Shown here: piece by piece, positions 9,246-18,081 of the stretch
Layout of the letters: each line of letters starts with the position of its first letter
How positions within the stretch are numbered: position 1 is the stretch's first letter
Source: Oscillospiraceae bacterium
GTDB lineage: Bacteria > Bacillota > Clostridia > Saccharofermentanales > Saccharofermentanaceae
NCBI GenBank assembly: GCA_902782125.1
Contig: CACZMA010000001.1
Span: forward strand, 176,441-240,440
Direction: 5' to 3'
DNA: 64,000 nucleotides
Made by a program: the position numbers and the translations under genes
Notes under the pieces: generated by a model
What the model saw: the letters and a program-made list of their open reading frames with translations, nothing else
Database searches by the model: none
Told to the model about the DNA's origin: nothing

Positions 9246-9497
9246 TTACCAATGTCTTGCGACTGCAAGATAGAGGATGACGGAAATAACCGCAAACGCT
9301 ACGCAGCAGATGACCGTCCATCTCTTAAGCTGTTCTTCAAGAGTCCTTCCCTTTGCCTTACTGTAGTAAGAATCGGAAGTAGCACCCGTTACGGCGCCAA
9401 GGCCCTGATCGTTACCTTCCTGAACGAGGAAGAGAACGATGATGCCGATCGCACTGATTATATCGACTACAGATAATATGATTTGCAGAACACTCAT
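9246..9497 (-). CDS. secG: Preprotein translocase subunit SecG
   Basis: 83 residues with two hydrophobic segments (about 3-23 and 58-78) joined by a loop with the SecG-type LFLVQEGNDQGLGAVTGA stretch. SecG is the small stimulatory subunit of the SecYEG channel. It is upstream of rnr but separated from it by a strong terminator. Confidence 0.9.
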   Translation of the reverse strand: MSVLQIILSVVDIISAIGIIVLFLVQEGNDQGLGAVTGATSDSYYSKAKGRTLEEQLKRWTVICCVAFAVISVILYLAVARHW

Positions 9498-9548
9498 TAT
9501 ATCTGCCTCCTATCTCAAATTAAGCCGTTAGATAATAACACAAGCATT

Positions 9549-12326
9549 TTACTTATGCAAACGTGCTTTCAACGCCTTGTGGCCCTCGCTCAGTGCGAAC
9601 GGGATCAATGCCAGCGGCAGGATAACGAGCCATGCCAGCGGATTAAGTGCGACATTGTCGAAGATGCCGTTGACAACAGGGATGTAGATTACTGCGAGGA
9701 GCAGCACCAGAGATACGCCTACAGCCTTGTTCATCATGGAGTTCGAGAAGATGCCGAGCTTGAATACGGAGATCCTCTCAGACCTTGCAGCGAATGCCCT
9801 GAACAGCTCGCAGCAGATGAGAGTAGCAAATGCCACGGTCCTCGCGGTAGACAGCGCGATGCCGTCTGTTGCTTCACCTGCATAGAAGAATGTGCTTCCC
9901 GCATTCATGCTCATGAGTGCCGCGATGAATGCTGCTGCGACAGACATGAAGATGCCCGTTGCCTGCAGAGCGATGTTGACCATCATGTGCTTATTTACGA
10001 TATGTTCTGTCTTCTTACGGGGCGGCAGCTTCATGATGCCGGGCTCGCCCTTCTCTCTTCCGAGCGCGAGCGCCGGGAACGAGTCGGTAACGAGGTTCAG
10101 CCAGAGGAGCTGGATCGCAGTAAGAGGTGCTGCGATGCCCGGGATTACCGTATTCGGTATGAGCGACAGCAGGAAGATAACGAGGATCTCACCTACGTTG
10201 CAGGACAGAAGGAACGATACGAACTTTCTGATGTTCGCATAGATGATCCTTCCCTGCTCTACAGCCTTTACGATCGTAGCGAAGTTGTCGTCCATCAGGA
10301 TCATGTCCGCGGAATTCTTGGATACGTCCGTACCGGTGATGCCCATCGCGACGCCGATGTCGGCAGTCTTAAGGGCCATCGCGTCATTAACGCCGTCGCC
10401 TGTCATCGAAGCGATGTGGCCGTTCTCCTTAAGAGCGGTAACGATCCTTACCTTATGTTCGGGAGATACACGTGCATATACGCTCGCGGTCTCGACTGCT
10501 TTCTTGAGGTCTTCGTCGCTCATCTTATCGAGCTCTGAGCCCGAGAAAGCATCCATATGCTTCTCGTCACGCATCTCGAGGTTATCAGAGATCGCAACAG
10601 CGGAATCTTTGTAGTCGCCCGTGATCATGACCGCACGGATGCCTGCCTCGCGGCAAACTGCGATGGCATCCTTTGCCTCTTCACGCGCAGGGTCGATCAT
10701 GCCGATGAGGCCGAGGAAGATCATGTCCTGCTCATCCTCGAAGCCGGGCTCCTTGCCTTCCTCGTGGTTGTCATAGGCAAATGCGAGCACTCTGATCGCC
10801 TTGCATGCGAACTGGTGGTTCTGCTCGGAGATGCGCTCCCTGTACTCGGGAGTCATGGTGTGAACACCGGTGCTGTCGAGGTAGCGGTTGCATCTGGAGA
10901 TAACGATGTCCGGACCTCCCTTGGTATAGCTTACCCACTTGCCTGCAGTAACGCCGGAGTGGTAAGTGGTCATCATCTTACGGTCAGAGTCGAACGGGAG
11001 TTCCGTCATCCTCGGATACTTGTGCATGGTCTCCTGGCGGAGCATGCCGCATTTCGAGCCGAGCGTGGTAAGAGAACCTTCCGTCGGGTCGCCGATGCAG
11101 GAGTATTCGCCCTTGTCGTCCTTAACGATGCTCGCGTCGTTACAGAGGACTGCGGCCCTTACGAGTTCTTCGAGCTCGTCATACATCTTGACCGGCTTGC
11201 CGTTCTCGTCTACGAGCTTACCGTCGGGAGCATAGCCGTTGCCTTCGACGTTTACGATGTTGGCGCCATCATAGAGCACTTTGACCGTCATCTGGTTCTG
11301 TGTGAGAGTGCCCGTCTTATCGGAGCAGATAACGTCGACGCAGCCGAGCGTCTCTACCGCGAGGAGCCTCTTTACGATGGCGTTGCTCTCTGCCATCTTG
11401 GTCATGCCGATGGACAGGACGATCGTAACGACTGCCGCCAGGCCTTCAGGGATGGCTGCAACTGCGAGGGATACTGCCGTCATCATGGCGTCGGTCCATT
11501 CGAGCTTCTGCACGAAAATATCCACCACGAGGACGATAATGCACACGATGATGCAGACGACTGCTAGGATCTTACCGAGTGAGTTAAGGTTCCTCTGCAG
11601 AGGTGTCTGCTCGTCATTTATGTCTGTGAGTTTCTTGGCGATCTTACCGAGCTCGGTGTCTCTTGCTGTGGCAACTACCACGCCCTTTGCTCTTCCGTAA
11701 GTAACTGCGGTTCCCATGAACAGCATGTTCTTCCTGTCGCCTATGCCTGCGTCTTCGTCGCAGATTACGGAAGCGTCTTTCTCGACGGATACGGATTCGC
11801 CCGTGAGAGATGCTTCTTCAGCCTTAAGTGAGCTGGATTCGATGAGCCTGATGTCTGCCGCTACGGAATCGCCTGCATCGAGAGCGATGATGTCTCCGAC
11901 GACGATGTTGCCGGAGTCTGTCATGATGACGTTGCCGTCTCTGATGACCTTGGCCTGGGGAGCGCTCATCTTCTTGAGTGCTGCAAGGGCCTGATCTGCC
12001 TTGCCTTCCTGATATACGCCTAAGATGGCGTTGAGGATTACGATCGCGAGGATGACGATAACGTCGATCCAGTCAGCGAATCCGCCGCCGCTCTTTACTG
12101 CCATGAAAGCAGACAGGCCTGCTGCGGCGATGAGGATTATTACCATCGCATCCTTGAACTGAGCGAGGAATTTCTTCCAGAGGGGGACCTTCTTCTCTTC
12201 ACCGAGAGAGTTGGGACCGTACTTAACGAGTCTTAGTGAGGCTTCGTCTTGAGTAAGACCTTTGACCGCATCGGAGTTCAGTTCCTGTACTGCCTGCTCC
12301 GCGGTCTTGGTAAACGCTTTTTCCAT
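9549..12326 (-). CDS. Calcium-transporting P-type ATPase (SERCA/PMCA-like, P2 type)
   Basis: 925 residues. Actuator-domain TGES at 175-178, phosphorylated Asp in DKTGTLT (D336), hinge TGDGVND further on. Ion-site helices match Ca2+ pumps: M4 AAIPEGL (E294), M5 LSCNVGEIL, M6 NLVTDSFPALALG. Ten membrane segments are expected. The role is Ca2+ export from the cytoplasm driven by ATP. Na+/K+ pumps share the P2 architecture, but the M4-M6 residues favour Ca2+. It stands alone between secG and the tRNA cluster. Confidence 0.93.
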   Translation of the reverse strand: MEKAFTKTAEQAVQELNSDAVKGLTQDEASLRLVKYGPNSLGEEKKVPLWKKFLAQFKDAMVIILIAAAGLSAFMAVKSGGGFADWIDVIVILAIVILNAILGVYQEGKADQALAALKKMSAPQAKVIRDGNVIMTDSGNIVVGDIIALDAGDSVAADIRLIESSSLKAEEASLTGESVSVEKDASVICDEDAGIGDRKNMLFMGTAVTYGRAKGVVVATARDTELGKIAKKLTDINDEQTPLQRNLNSLGKILAVVCIIVCIIVLVVDIFVQKLEWTDAMMTAVSLAVAAIPEGLAAVVTIVLSIGMTKMAESNAIVKRLLAVETLGCVDVICSDKTGTLTQNQMTVKVLYDGANIVNVEGNGYAPDGKLVDENGKPVKMYDELEELVRAAVLCNDASIVKDDKGEYSCIGDPTEGSLTTLGSKCGMLRQETMHKYPRMTELPFDSDRKMMTTYHSGVTAGKWVSYTKGGPDIVISRCNRYLDSTGVHTMTPEYRERISEQNHQFACKAIRVLAFAYDNHEEGKEPGFEDEQDMIFLGLIGMIDPAREEAKDAIAVCREAGIRAVMITGDYKDSAVAISDNLEMRDEKHMDAFSGSELDKMSDEDLKKAVETASVYARVSPEHKVRIVTALKENGHIASMTGDGVNDAMALKTADIGVAMGITGTDVSKNSADMILMDDNFATIVKAVEQGRIIYANIRKFVSFLLSCNVGEILVIFLLSLIPNTVIPGIAAPLTAIQLLWLNLVTDSFPALALGREKGEPGIMKLPPRKKTEHIVNKHMMVNIALQATGIFMSVAAAFIAALMSMNAGSTFFYAGEATDGIALSTARTVAFATLICCELFRAFAARSERISVFKLGIFSNSMMNKAVGVSLVLLLAVIYIPVVNGIFDNVALNPLAWLVILPLALIPFALSEGHKALKARLHK

Positions 12327-12398
12327 TTCGTATCTCCTTATCCGTGTCGGACAATTAATAATACCGCTTTATATATGAAAAGTTTAGATGCAAATAAA

Positions 12399-12430
12399 GA
12401 AAAAAAGAGAGCGCTAATTCGCGCTCTCTT
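12399..12430 (-). terminator. Terminator of the Val-Asp-Phe tRNA operon
   Basis: Stem AAGAGAGCGC/GCGCTCTCTT with a 6-base loop, followed on the minus strand by TTTTTT. It sits just past the CCA end of tRNA-Phe. Confidence 0.9.
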
Positions 12431-12431
12431 C

Positions 12432-12507
12432 TGGTGCCCAGAACCGGAATCGAACCAGTGACACGGGGATTTTCAGTCCCCTGCTCTACCGACTGAGCTA
12501 TCTGGGC
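12432..12507 (-). tRNA. tRNA-Phe (GAA)
   Basis: 76 bases including encoded CCA. Acceptor GCCCAGA pairs with TCTGGGC; anticodon loop CTGAAAA gives GAA; the T loop TTCGATT is standard. Last of three tandem tRNAs. Confidence 0.97.
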
Positions 12508-12542
12508 AAAAGATAGGCCGGAACCGGACGGCTCCGGCCTGA

Positions 12543-12620
12543 TGGCGACGCAGAAGGGGCTCGAACCCTCGACCTCCAGCGTGACAGGCTGGCGTTCTAA
12601 CCAGGCTGAACTACTGCGCC
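12543..12620 (-). tRNA. tRNA-Asp (GTC)
   Basis: 78 bases including encoded CCA. Acceptor GGCGCAG pairs with CTGCGTC (one G-T pair); anticodon loop CTGTCAC gives GTC; discriminator base G. Middle of the tRNA cluster. Confidence 0.97.
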
Positions 12621-12624
12621 TTAA

Positions 12625-12700
12625 TGGTGGAAACTACAGGGCTCGAACCTGTGACCCTCTGCTTGTAAGGCAGATGCTCTCCCAGCTGAGCTAAGCTTCC
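12625..12700 (-). tRNA. tRNA-Val (TAC)
   Basis: 76 bases including encoded CCA. Acceptor GGAAGCT pairs with AGTTTCC; anticodon loop CTTACAA gives TAC. First of the three tandem tRNAs, about 30 bases downstream of a consensus promoter. Confidence 0.97.
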
Positions 12701-12731
12701 GTCACACGCGCTCTTTTGCAAGCGCTCGTTG

Positions 12732-12760
12732 ATTATAAAAAAGATTTGCATTAATGTCAA
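12732..12760 (-). promoter_or_regulatory. Consensus promoter of the tRNA cluster
   Basis: TTGACA (12755-12760), exactly 17 bases, TATAAT (12732-12737) on the minus strand: a perfect SigA-type match, as expected for stable RNA. Confidence 0.92.
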
Positions 12761-12797
12761 CTACAAATTAAAAAACTTCTTAAGAGTCTCCGACCCC

Positions 12798-13277
12798 TCA
12801 GTCTTTACTGTAGTAGATGTACATATAAGAGTTGCCGTCATCTTCCTGATCGAGGATATATACGACATTCTCTCTTGAGCTTGCCTTGATCGTGGAGCCG
12901 AAGATGAAGACATAAGATCCTTCAGTCGGTTCCGGCTTAATATTAACTTCGTTCAGGGTTATATTTTTATAATCTGTAAAGTCCGGAGTCATCATGATCA
13001 TGCCGGAACCTTCGTAATATGTATAGATGACATCGATATACTGCTGCCACATGCCGTCCTTGATGCGGATCTTGGCCTCATAGGACGATCTGGAATAGAG
13101 GAATCCCACCTTCTCCATCTTGACGACTTCGAGATTCTCGTCTTGGGATATAGGTATAAGATTGGTCCTGTCGAGCAGAGCCCCGTTATTGTCATATATG
13201 AATCCGCCCACCATGATAAGGAACAATATGACTGTGACTACTATAAGAACAACGTCTTTCCTTGATAACTGCGACAT
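12798..13277 (-). CDS. Single-pass membrane protein, unknown function
   Basis: 159 residues. Basic N-terminus, one hydrophobic segment (about 8-28), then about 130 residues predicted outside the membrane with a Tyr-rich, strand-like pattern (YIDVIYTYYEGSG). No catalytic motif and no family recognised. It begins 11 bases after the tatD stop, so it is probably the last gene of the metG-tatD unit. Confidence 0.75.
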   Translation of the reverse strand: MSQLSRKDVVLIVVTVILFLIMVGGFIYDNNGALLDRTNLIPISQDENLEVVKMEKVGFLYSRSSYEAKIRIKDGMWQQYIDVIYTYYEGSGMIMMTPDFTDYKNITLNEVNIKPEPTEGSYVFIFGSTIKASSRENVVYILDQEDDGNSYMYIYYSKD

Positions 13278-13288
13278 GAGGTCCTCCC

Positions 13289-14131
13289 TTATATCTCGTA
13301 CAACTTACTGCCGTTATGATAAGTTATTTCTGCAATTCTCTCAATATCCGTGTTGCGTATCTCGGCGAGCTTCTGCGCCACGTAAGGCACGAAGCAGGGC
13401 TCATTCTGCAGGCCTCTGTTGGGTTCCGGAGTAAGATACGGACTGTCGGTCTCTATTACGATGCGATCTTCCGGAGTCTCCTGCGCGAGGACCGGCCCCT
13501 TCTTGTTGTTCTTGAAGGTCAGAGGCCCGTCGAATCCTATGTAGAACCCGAGCTTAACTATCTCTCTTGCGGCCTCAGGCGACATCGAGCAGCAGTGGCA
13601 TACGCCTGGATTGCCGCGCAGCTGTCCCCTTCCGGCGAATTCTCTCAGGATATCCAGGCAGTCACCCGTGGCATCCCTCTCGTGAAGGATGATGGGAGTA
13701 TCCAGTTCATATGCCATCTGAAGCTGTCTTCTGAAGACTTCCTGCTGAACGTCTCTGGGTGACAGGTCGTAGTAATAGTCCAGACCGATCTCGCCTATGG
13801 CGCAGATCCTTTTGTCTTTACGATGCTCAAGCTCTGCGCGGAGATATTCGTCCGTCGCATCCGTGTAGTCCTTTGCTTCGTGCGGATGAACGCCCACCGA
13901 GCAGAACAGCTCGACGCCGCTCTGACCGTTAAGATCTTCGCACATGGCAACTGCCTTGCGCGATGTCTCCTCGGAATCGCCGGGGATGAGGATGCGCTTT
14001 ACGCCTGCCGCAGATGCCCTCGACAAAAGGTCAGAGGCGGATACTCCCGCCTCTGAGAACTTTCGGTCATATATATGAGCGTGCGTGTCGAAGAACACTC
14101 CGCTGCCGGTATAGTAGTGCGGCTCCCTCAC
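13289..14131 (-). CDS. tatD: TatD family metal-dependent hydrolase (DNase/3' exonuclease type)
   Basis: 280 residues, TIM-barrel amidohydrolase fold. Metal ligands visible in order: DTHAHIYD (two His), GEIGLDYYYD (Glu), ILHERDA (His), CHCCS (His), ETDSPYLTPEP (Asp). TatD proteins act as 3'-5' DNA/RNA exonucleases or D-tyrosyl deacylase-like enzymes. Its start overlaps the metG stop by 4 bases; metG-tatD is a conserved Firmicutes pair. Confidence 0.9.
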   Translation of the reverse strand: MREPHYYTGSGVFFDTHAHIYDRKFSEAGVSASDLLSRASAAGVKRILIPGDSEETSRKAVAMCEDLNGQSGVELFCSVGVHPHEAKDYTDATDEYLRAELEHRKDKRICAIGEIGLDYYYDLSPRDVQQEVFRRQLQMAYELDTPIILHERDATGDCLDILREFAGRGQLRGNPGVCHCCSMSPEAAREIVKLGFYIGFDGPLTFKNNKKGPVLAQETPEDRIVIETDSPYLTPEPNRGLQNEPCFVPYVAQKLAEIRNTDIERIAEITYHNGSKLYEI

Positions 14132-16074
14132 GAGATGTCCGCTCCGGCCTTGATGGAATCGTCGAACTCGATGACGCGGTATCTGTCGCCGTCCTTGACT
14201 GACAGGATCATGCCGTTGCTCTCGAGACCCATCATCTTACGGGGCTCCAGGTTGATGATCATACCGAGCGTCTTGCCGATGAGCTCTTCGGGCTTGTAGT
14301 ACTTGGCAATGCCGGAGAGCACCTGCCTCTCGCCGAAGCCGTCGTTAACGATGAACTTCAGCAGCTTGTCGGACTTGGGTACGTTCTCACAGGAGATTAC
14401 CTTTACTGCCCTGAGATCCAACGCAGCGAAATTATCGAACTTCGTCAGGGGCTTTGCAGGCTCGATGTCGGACGGAGCCTCCTCTTCTGCGGGGAAGAGT
14501 GAAGCAAGCTCAGCCAGTTCCTTCTCTACATCTATTCTCGGGAAGAGAACGGGGCCCTTCTTGACTGTTACGTCAGCAGCGAGCAGATATTTCTGAGATG
14601 CGCACTCCCACTTGGTATTCTCTTCGGTCGCACCGATCTGCTCGAAGATCTGGGGCGCGATGTGAGGCATGACGGGCGACAGAAGGATCGTGACCCTTCT
14701 TACCGCGTCGAGCAGGTTATAGAGCACTGCAGCAAGTCTCGGTTTGTTTGCCTCGTCCTTAGCAAGTACCCAGGGCTCGTTCTCGTCAATATACTTGTTT
14801 GCCCTTGCTACAACTCTGAACAGTCTCTCGAGACCGTCGGAGAATCTCATCTCGGAGAAGTTCTCGGATACGAACTCAGGCAGAGCGTCGAGCTGAGCCA
14901 CAAGATCCAAGTCAGCCGTTGTAAACTCCTTCTCCTCAGGCAGCGTGCCGTCAAAATACTTGATGGCCATTGCCACGGTCCTCGATACGAGGTTGCCGAG
15001 ATCGTTGGCAAGGTCAGAATTGTATCTGTTGAACATCATCTCTGTCGAATAAGGCATGTCGGAACCGAATACCATCTCTCTTAAGAGGTGATATCTGAGC
15101 GCATCTACGCCGTATCTCTCGGAAAGTACGAACGGATCGATGACGTTGCCCTTGGACTTGCTCATCTTGCCGCCGTCGCCGAAAGTGATCCAGCCGTGAC
15201 CGTATACCTTCTTAGGCAGCGGTTCGCCGAGCGCCATGAGGATCGCAGGCCAGATAAGAGAGTGGAACCTTACGATCTCCTTTGCCATTACGTGCATATC
15301 AGCCGGCCAGTACTTCTCGTAGTCGTCGTACTGATCGTTCATGTAGCCCAGTGCCGTGATATAGTTCGAGAGCGCGTCGATCCAGACATATACGATATGT
15401 CCTTCGTCGAAGTCTACCGGAACGCCCCATGTAAAGGATGTTCTGGATACGCAGAGATCCTGAAGTCCGGGCTCGATGAAGTTGTTGATCATCTCGTTAA
15501 CTCTGGACTTCGGGTTAAGGAAATCCTTCTCCTCGTCAAGGAGCAGTTCCTTGAGCCTGGGTGCGAACTCGGAGAGCTTGAAGAAGTATGCCTCTTCCGA
15601 AGCATCCGTTACTTCTCTTCCGCAGTCAGGGCACTTGCCGTCAACGAGCTGGCTCTCTGTCCAGAAAGACTCGCAGGGTGTGCAGTACTTGCCCTTATAT
15701 TCGCCCTTGTAGATATAGCCTGTGTCATAGAGCTTCTTGAAGATGCCCTGTACCGACTTGATGTGGTAATCGTCAGTAGTCCTGATGTATCTGTCATACG
15801 AGATGCCGAGCGTAGCCCAGAGCTTCTTGAAGTTGTCGACGATAACGTCAACATAAGCCTTGGGTGCAACGCCTGCCTCTTCTGCCTTCTTCTCTATCTT
15901 CTGGCCATGCTCGTCAGTACCGGTCAGGAACATTACGTCATAGCCCTGCATTCGCTTCATTCGCGCGATGCAGTCGCATGCGATCGTCGTGTAGCAGTGT
16001 CCGATGTGCGGATTGCCCGACGGATAGTAGATCGGTGTCGTAATGTAAAACTTCTTGCTCTCGGTATCAGCCAT
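14128..16074 (-). CDS. metG: Methionine-tRNA ligase
   Basis: 648 residues. Class I signatures HIGH (NPHIGHCYTT, near residue 22) and KMSKS (GGKMSKSKGN); zinc knuckle CTPCESFW...CPDCGRE; C-terminal Trbp111-like tRNA-binding domain (about 545-648, LRAVKVISCENVPKSDKLL). Full length for the MetRS type with a C-terminal dimerisation domain. Followed by tatD with a 4-base overlap. Confidence 0.97.
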   Translation of the reverse strand: MADTESKKFYITTPIYYPSGNPHIGHCYTTIACDCIARMKRMQGYDVMFLTGTDEHGQKIEKKAEEAGVAPKAYVDVIVDNFKKLWATLGISYDRYIRTTDDYHIKSVQGIFKKLYDTGYIYKGEYKGKYCTPCESFWTESQLVDGKCPDCGREVTDASEEAYFFKLSEFAPRLKELLLDEEKDFLNPKSRVNEMINNFIEPGLQDLCVSRTSFTWGVPVDFDEGHIVYVWIDALSNYITALGYMNDQYDDYEKYWPADMHVMAKEIVRFHSLIWPAILMALGEPLPKKVYGHGWITFGDGGKMSKSKGNVIDPFVLSERYGVDALRYHLLREMVFGSDMPYSTEMMFNRYNSDLANDLGNLVSRTVAMAIKYFDGTLPEEKEFTTADLDLVAQLDALPEFVSENFSEMRFSDGLERLFRVVARANKYIDENEPWVLAKDEANKPRLAAVLYNLLDAVRRVTILLSPVMPHIAPQIFEQIGATEENTKWECASQKYLLAADVTVKKGPVLFPRIDVEKELAELASLFPAEEEAPSDIEPAKPLTKFDNFAALDLRAVKVISCENVPKSDKLLKFIVNDGFGERQVLSGIAKYYKPEELIGKTLGMIINLEPRKMMGLESNGMILSVKDGDRYRVIEFDDSIKAGADIS

Positions 16075-16135
16075 GATGACCCTCCTGTTACCTTAGTTGA
16101 ATAACCTGTTAATTATAATACAAGGGTGCCTTTTT

Positions 16136-16972
16136 TCAAGAAAGCTCGAGCGTACGGGCATACATCTCTTTCTTGCCGAGTCCCGTAGCCTTGGATACGA
16201 CCTGCGCGATATCCTTTGTCGGCATGCCTTTGTCCAGCAGGAGCTTTATGAGAGTATCGGCGTCGCAGGTGCCGGCAGCTTCCCCTTTCGGGCCGGAGGA
16301 AGATGCGAGAGGCTCGAGGCACACTACGAACTCCCCGCGCGGCACGTTCTCATCGAAATACTCCTTCGCCTCGCTTACGGTAAGCCTGATGACTTCCTCG
16401 TACTTCTTGGTGAGCTCGCGGCAGAACGACGCCTTCTTATCGCCGAAGCCTGCTCCCTCGAGCTCTTCTATGAGCTTTTGTATCCTGTGGGGCGCTTCGT
16501 AGAGGACTATCGTCTCGCCGTAGGCTTTAAGCGCTTCGAGGCGGTCTCTCCTCTTCTTGCTCTCCTGAGGCAGGAACCCCTCGAAATGGTAATACCTCGT
16601 GGACAGCCCCGATATCGCAAGGGCGGACACAGCCGCGACGGGGCCCGGGATTACCGAGACCTCGATGCCGGCTTCCACCGCAAGCCTTACCAGATCCTCG
16701 CCGGGATCGGATATCGCAGGCATACCGGCGTCAGAGACCTGCGCCACGGTAAGTCCCTGCTTCATCATGTCTATGAGCACGGGACCTTTGGCGGCCTTGT
16801 TGTGTTCCTGATAGCAGAAGAGCTTCTTTGCTTCTATCCCCTTCTCCTTGAGAAGGATGCCCGTAACTCTTGTATCCTCGCAGGCGATGACATCAGCCTG
16901 CGTAAGGACCTCTTCCGCCCTGGGCGACATATCCGACAGATTACCAATGGGTGTTCCTACGAGATAAAGCAA
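16136..16972 (-). CDS. rsmI: 16S rRNA (cytidine-1402-2'-O)-methyltransferase RsmI
   Basis: 278 residues, tetrapyrrole-methylase fold. Conserved blocks LVGTPIGNLSDMSPRA, CEDTRVTGILL, SDAGMPAISDPGE and IPGPVAAVSALAISG are diagnostic. It methylates C1402 of 16S rRNA using SAM. The start is TTG with a GAGGAGG ribosome site about 9 bases upstream; the reading frame overlaps the upstream methyltransferase by 16 bases, implying coupling. Confidence 0.93.
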   Translation of the reverse strand: MLYLVGTPIGNLSDMSPRAEEVLTQADVIACEDTRVTGILLKEKGIEAKKLFCYQEHNKAAKGPVLIDMMKQGLTVAQVSDAGMPAISDPGEDLVRLAVEAGIEVSVIPGPVAAVSALAISGLSTRYYHFEGFLPQESKKRRDRLEALKAYGETIVLYEAPHRIQKLIEELEGAGFGDKKASFCRELTKKYEEVIRLTVSEAKEYFDENVPRGEFVVCLEPLASSSGPKGEAAGTCDADTLIKLLLDKGMPTKDIAQVVSKATGLGKKEMYARTLELS

Positions 16973-17754
16973 TCCTTATGTTCCTCCTCATATATGGCGG
17001 CGTGCCTTGCGGTCCTGACGAAGTTGCCTTCTCTGTCCGTCTCATTAAGTATGAGCGGCGGGAGAACTCTGAAGTCAGCGCCGGGCGCGCCTTTCTTGCC
17101 TGCCAGGAGCGACAGGAAGCTGTTCTTGTCTTCGGTCGCGTGCACGTTGATGAGCCTCGACGGAGCCAGTCCGTGCTTAGCGAACAGCTCGAGGCACTCG
17201 GGAAGTCTCTCCGCAGTCATGCACATTACGGTGAATCCGCCTGATGTGCGTGTCCTCTTCGAAGCCGTGGATATGAATGCTTCGAGAGAGCCGTCGCCTC
17301 CGAACCTGGATATCAGGGTCTCGGTGGAGTTCTTTTCCGTATCGGTCGCAGGGCCCCTTCTCTCGCTGAAGAACGGCGGGTTCATGAAGACCACGTCGTA
17401 GCACTCGTTCTTTACTTCTGGCGGCAGATCGGCAAGGTCGCAGTTGAACGCCCTCATCCTGTCGCCTGTGTTATTGAGCTCGATGTTCTTAAGGAGTATC
17501 TCATATGGCTTCGCCTGCAGCTCAATGCAGTCGATCTTTGTGACCGGGAGCCTTGCCGCCGCACACATCGCGCAGGAACCGATGCCGGAGCCGAGTTCGA
17601 GCATCTTCGCCTTGTCTGCGTGGCCCTGCCTGACAAAACTCGCGGCAAACCAGGCCAGCAGCACGCTCGCAGTCCCGAGCTTGAAGATGCTGTCATCCTG
17701 ATAAAGTCTGAATCCTGCTCTTCCCAGGTCGTCGATCTTGAGATTATCCATCAC
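16957..17754 (-). CDS. tRNA1(Val) A37 N6-methyltransferase-like (YfiC/TrmN6 family)
   Basis: 265 residues. Rossmann-type SAM methyltransferase: LELGSGIGSCAM (motif I, about 52-63), Asp/Glu-containing CIELQ, and the adenine-N6 catalytic motif NPPFF (about residue 127). The opening FRLYQDDSIFKLGTASVLLAWF matches the YfiC family, which makes m6A37 in tRNA-Val. Directly upstream of rsmI, a common pairing in Firmicutes. Confidence 0.85.
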   Translation of the reverse strand: MMDNLKIDDLGRAGFRLYQDDSIFKLGTASVLLAWFAASFVRQGHADKAKMLELGSGIGSCAMCAAARLPVTKIDCIELQAKPYEILLKNIELNNTGDRMRAFNCDLADLPPEVKNECYDVVFMNPPFFSERRGPATDTEKNSTETLISRFGGDGSLEAFISTASKRTRTSGGFTVMCMTAERLPECLELFAKHGLAPSRLINVHATEDKNSFLSLLAGKKGAPGADFRVLPPLILNETDREGNFVRTARHAAIYEEEHKDCFIS

Positions 17755-17773
17755 CCGATTATATCACGGCAAT

Positions 17774-17800
17774 AAAAAACCGGCGGGAAGAACCCGCCGG
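17774..17800 (-). terminator. Rho-independent terminator after ferredoxin
   Basis: Stem CCGGCGGG/CCCGCCGG with loop TTCTT, then TTTTTT on the minus strand. Confidence 0.92.
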
Positions 17801-17827
17801 CCGTTCGATTCTTTACAGATCGGCTGA

Positions 17828-17998
17828 TCAGCCCTCAGCGATAGCGCCTACAGGGCAGTTGCCGGCGCAAGCACCGCAGGAAACACAAACATCAGCATCG
17901 ATATTGTACTGTGTATCACCCTGAGAGATAGCTCCAACAGGACAACCGTCAGCACATGTGCCGCATGATACGCATGCATCAGAAATTACATAAGCCAT
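17828..17998 (-). CDS. 2[4Fe-4S] ferredoxin
   Basis: 56 residues, starting at an ATG with an AGGAGGT ribosome site 8 bases upstream. Two CxxCxxCxxxCP clusters: CVSCGTCADGCPVGAI near the N-terminus and CVSCGACAGNCPVGAI near the C-terminus. This is the classic clostridial low-potential electron carrier. It has its own terminator and so is likely monocistronic. Its presence fits an anaerobic lifestyle. Confidence 0.95.
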   Translation of the reverse strand: MAYVISDACVSCGTCADGCPVGAISQGDTQYNIDADVCVSCGACAGNCPVGAIAEG

Positions 17999-18081
17999 AT
18001 TACATTACCTCCTATATGTGGTTCGATTTAATTATTCACCACAACAATGCGGTTAGGCAAGAGCAACTATTCTGTGCGGTA

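Noticed and set aside
9483..11567. Two long plus-strand frames of about 340-350 codons
   Set aside because: Opposite to the Ca2+-ATPase; Cys- and Arg-rich junk with no family.
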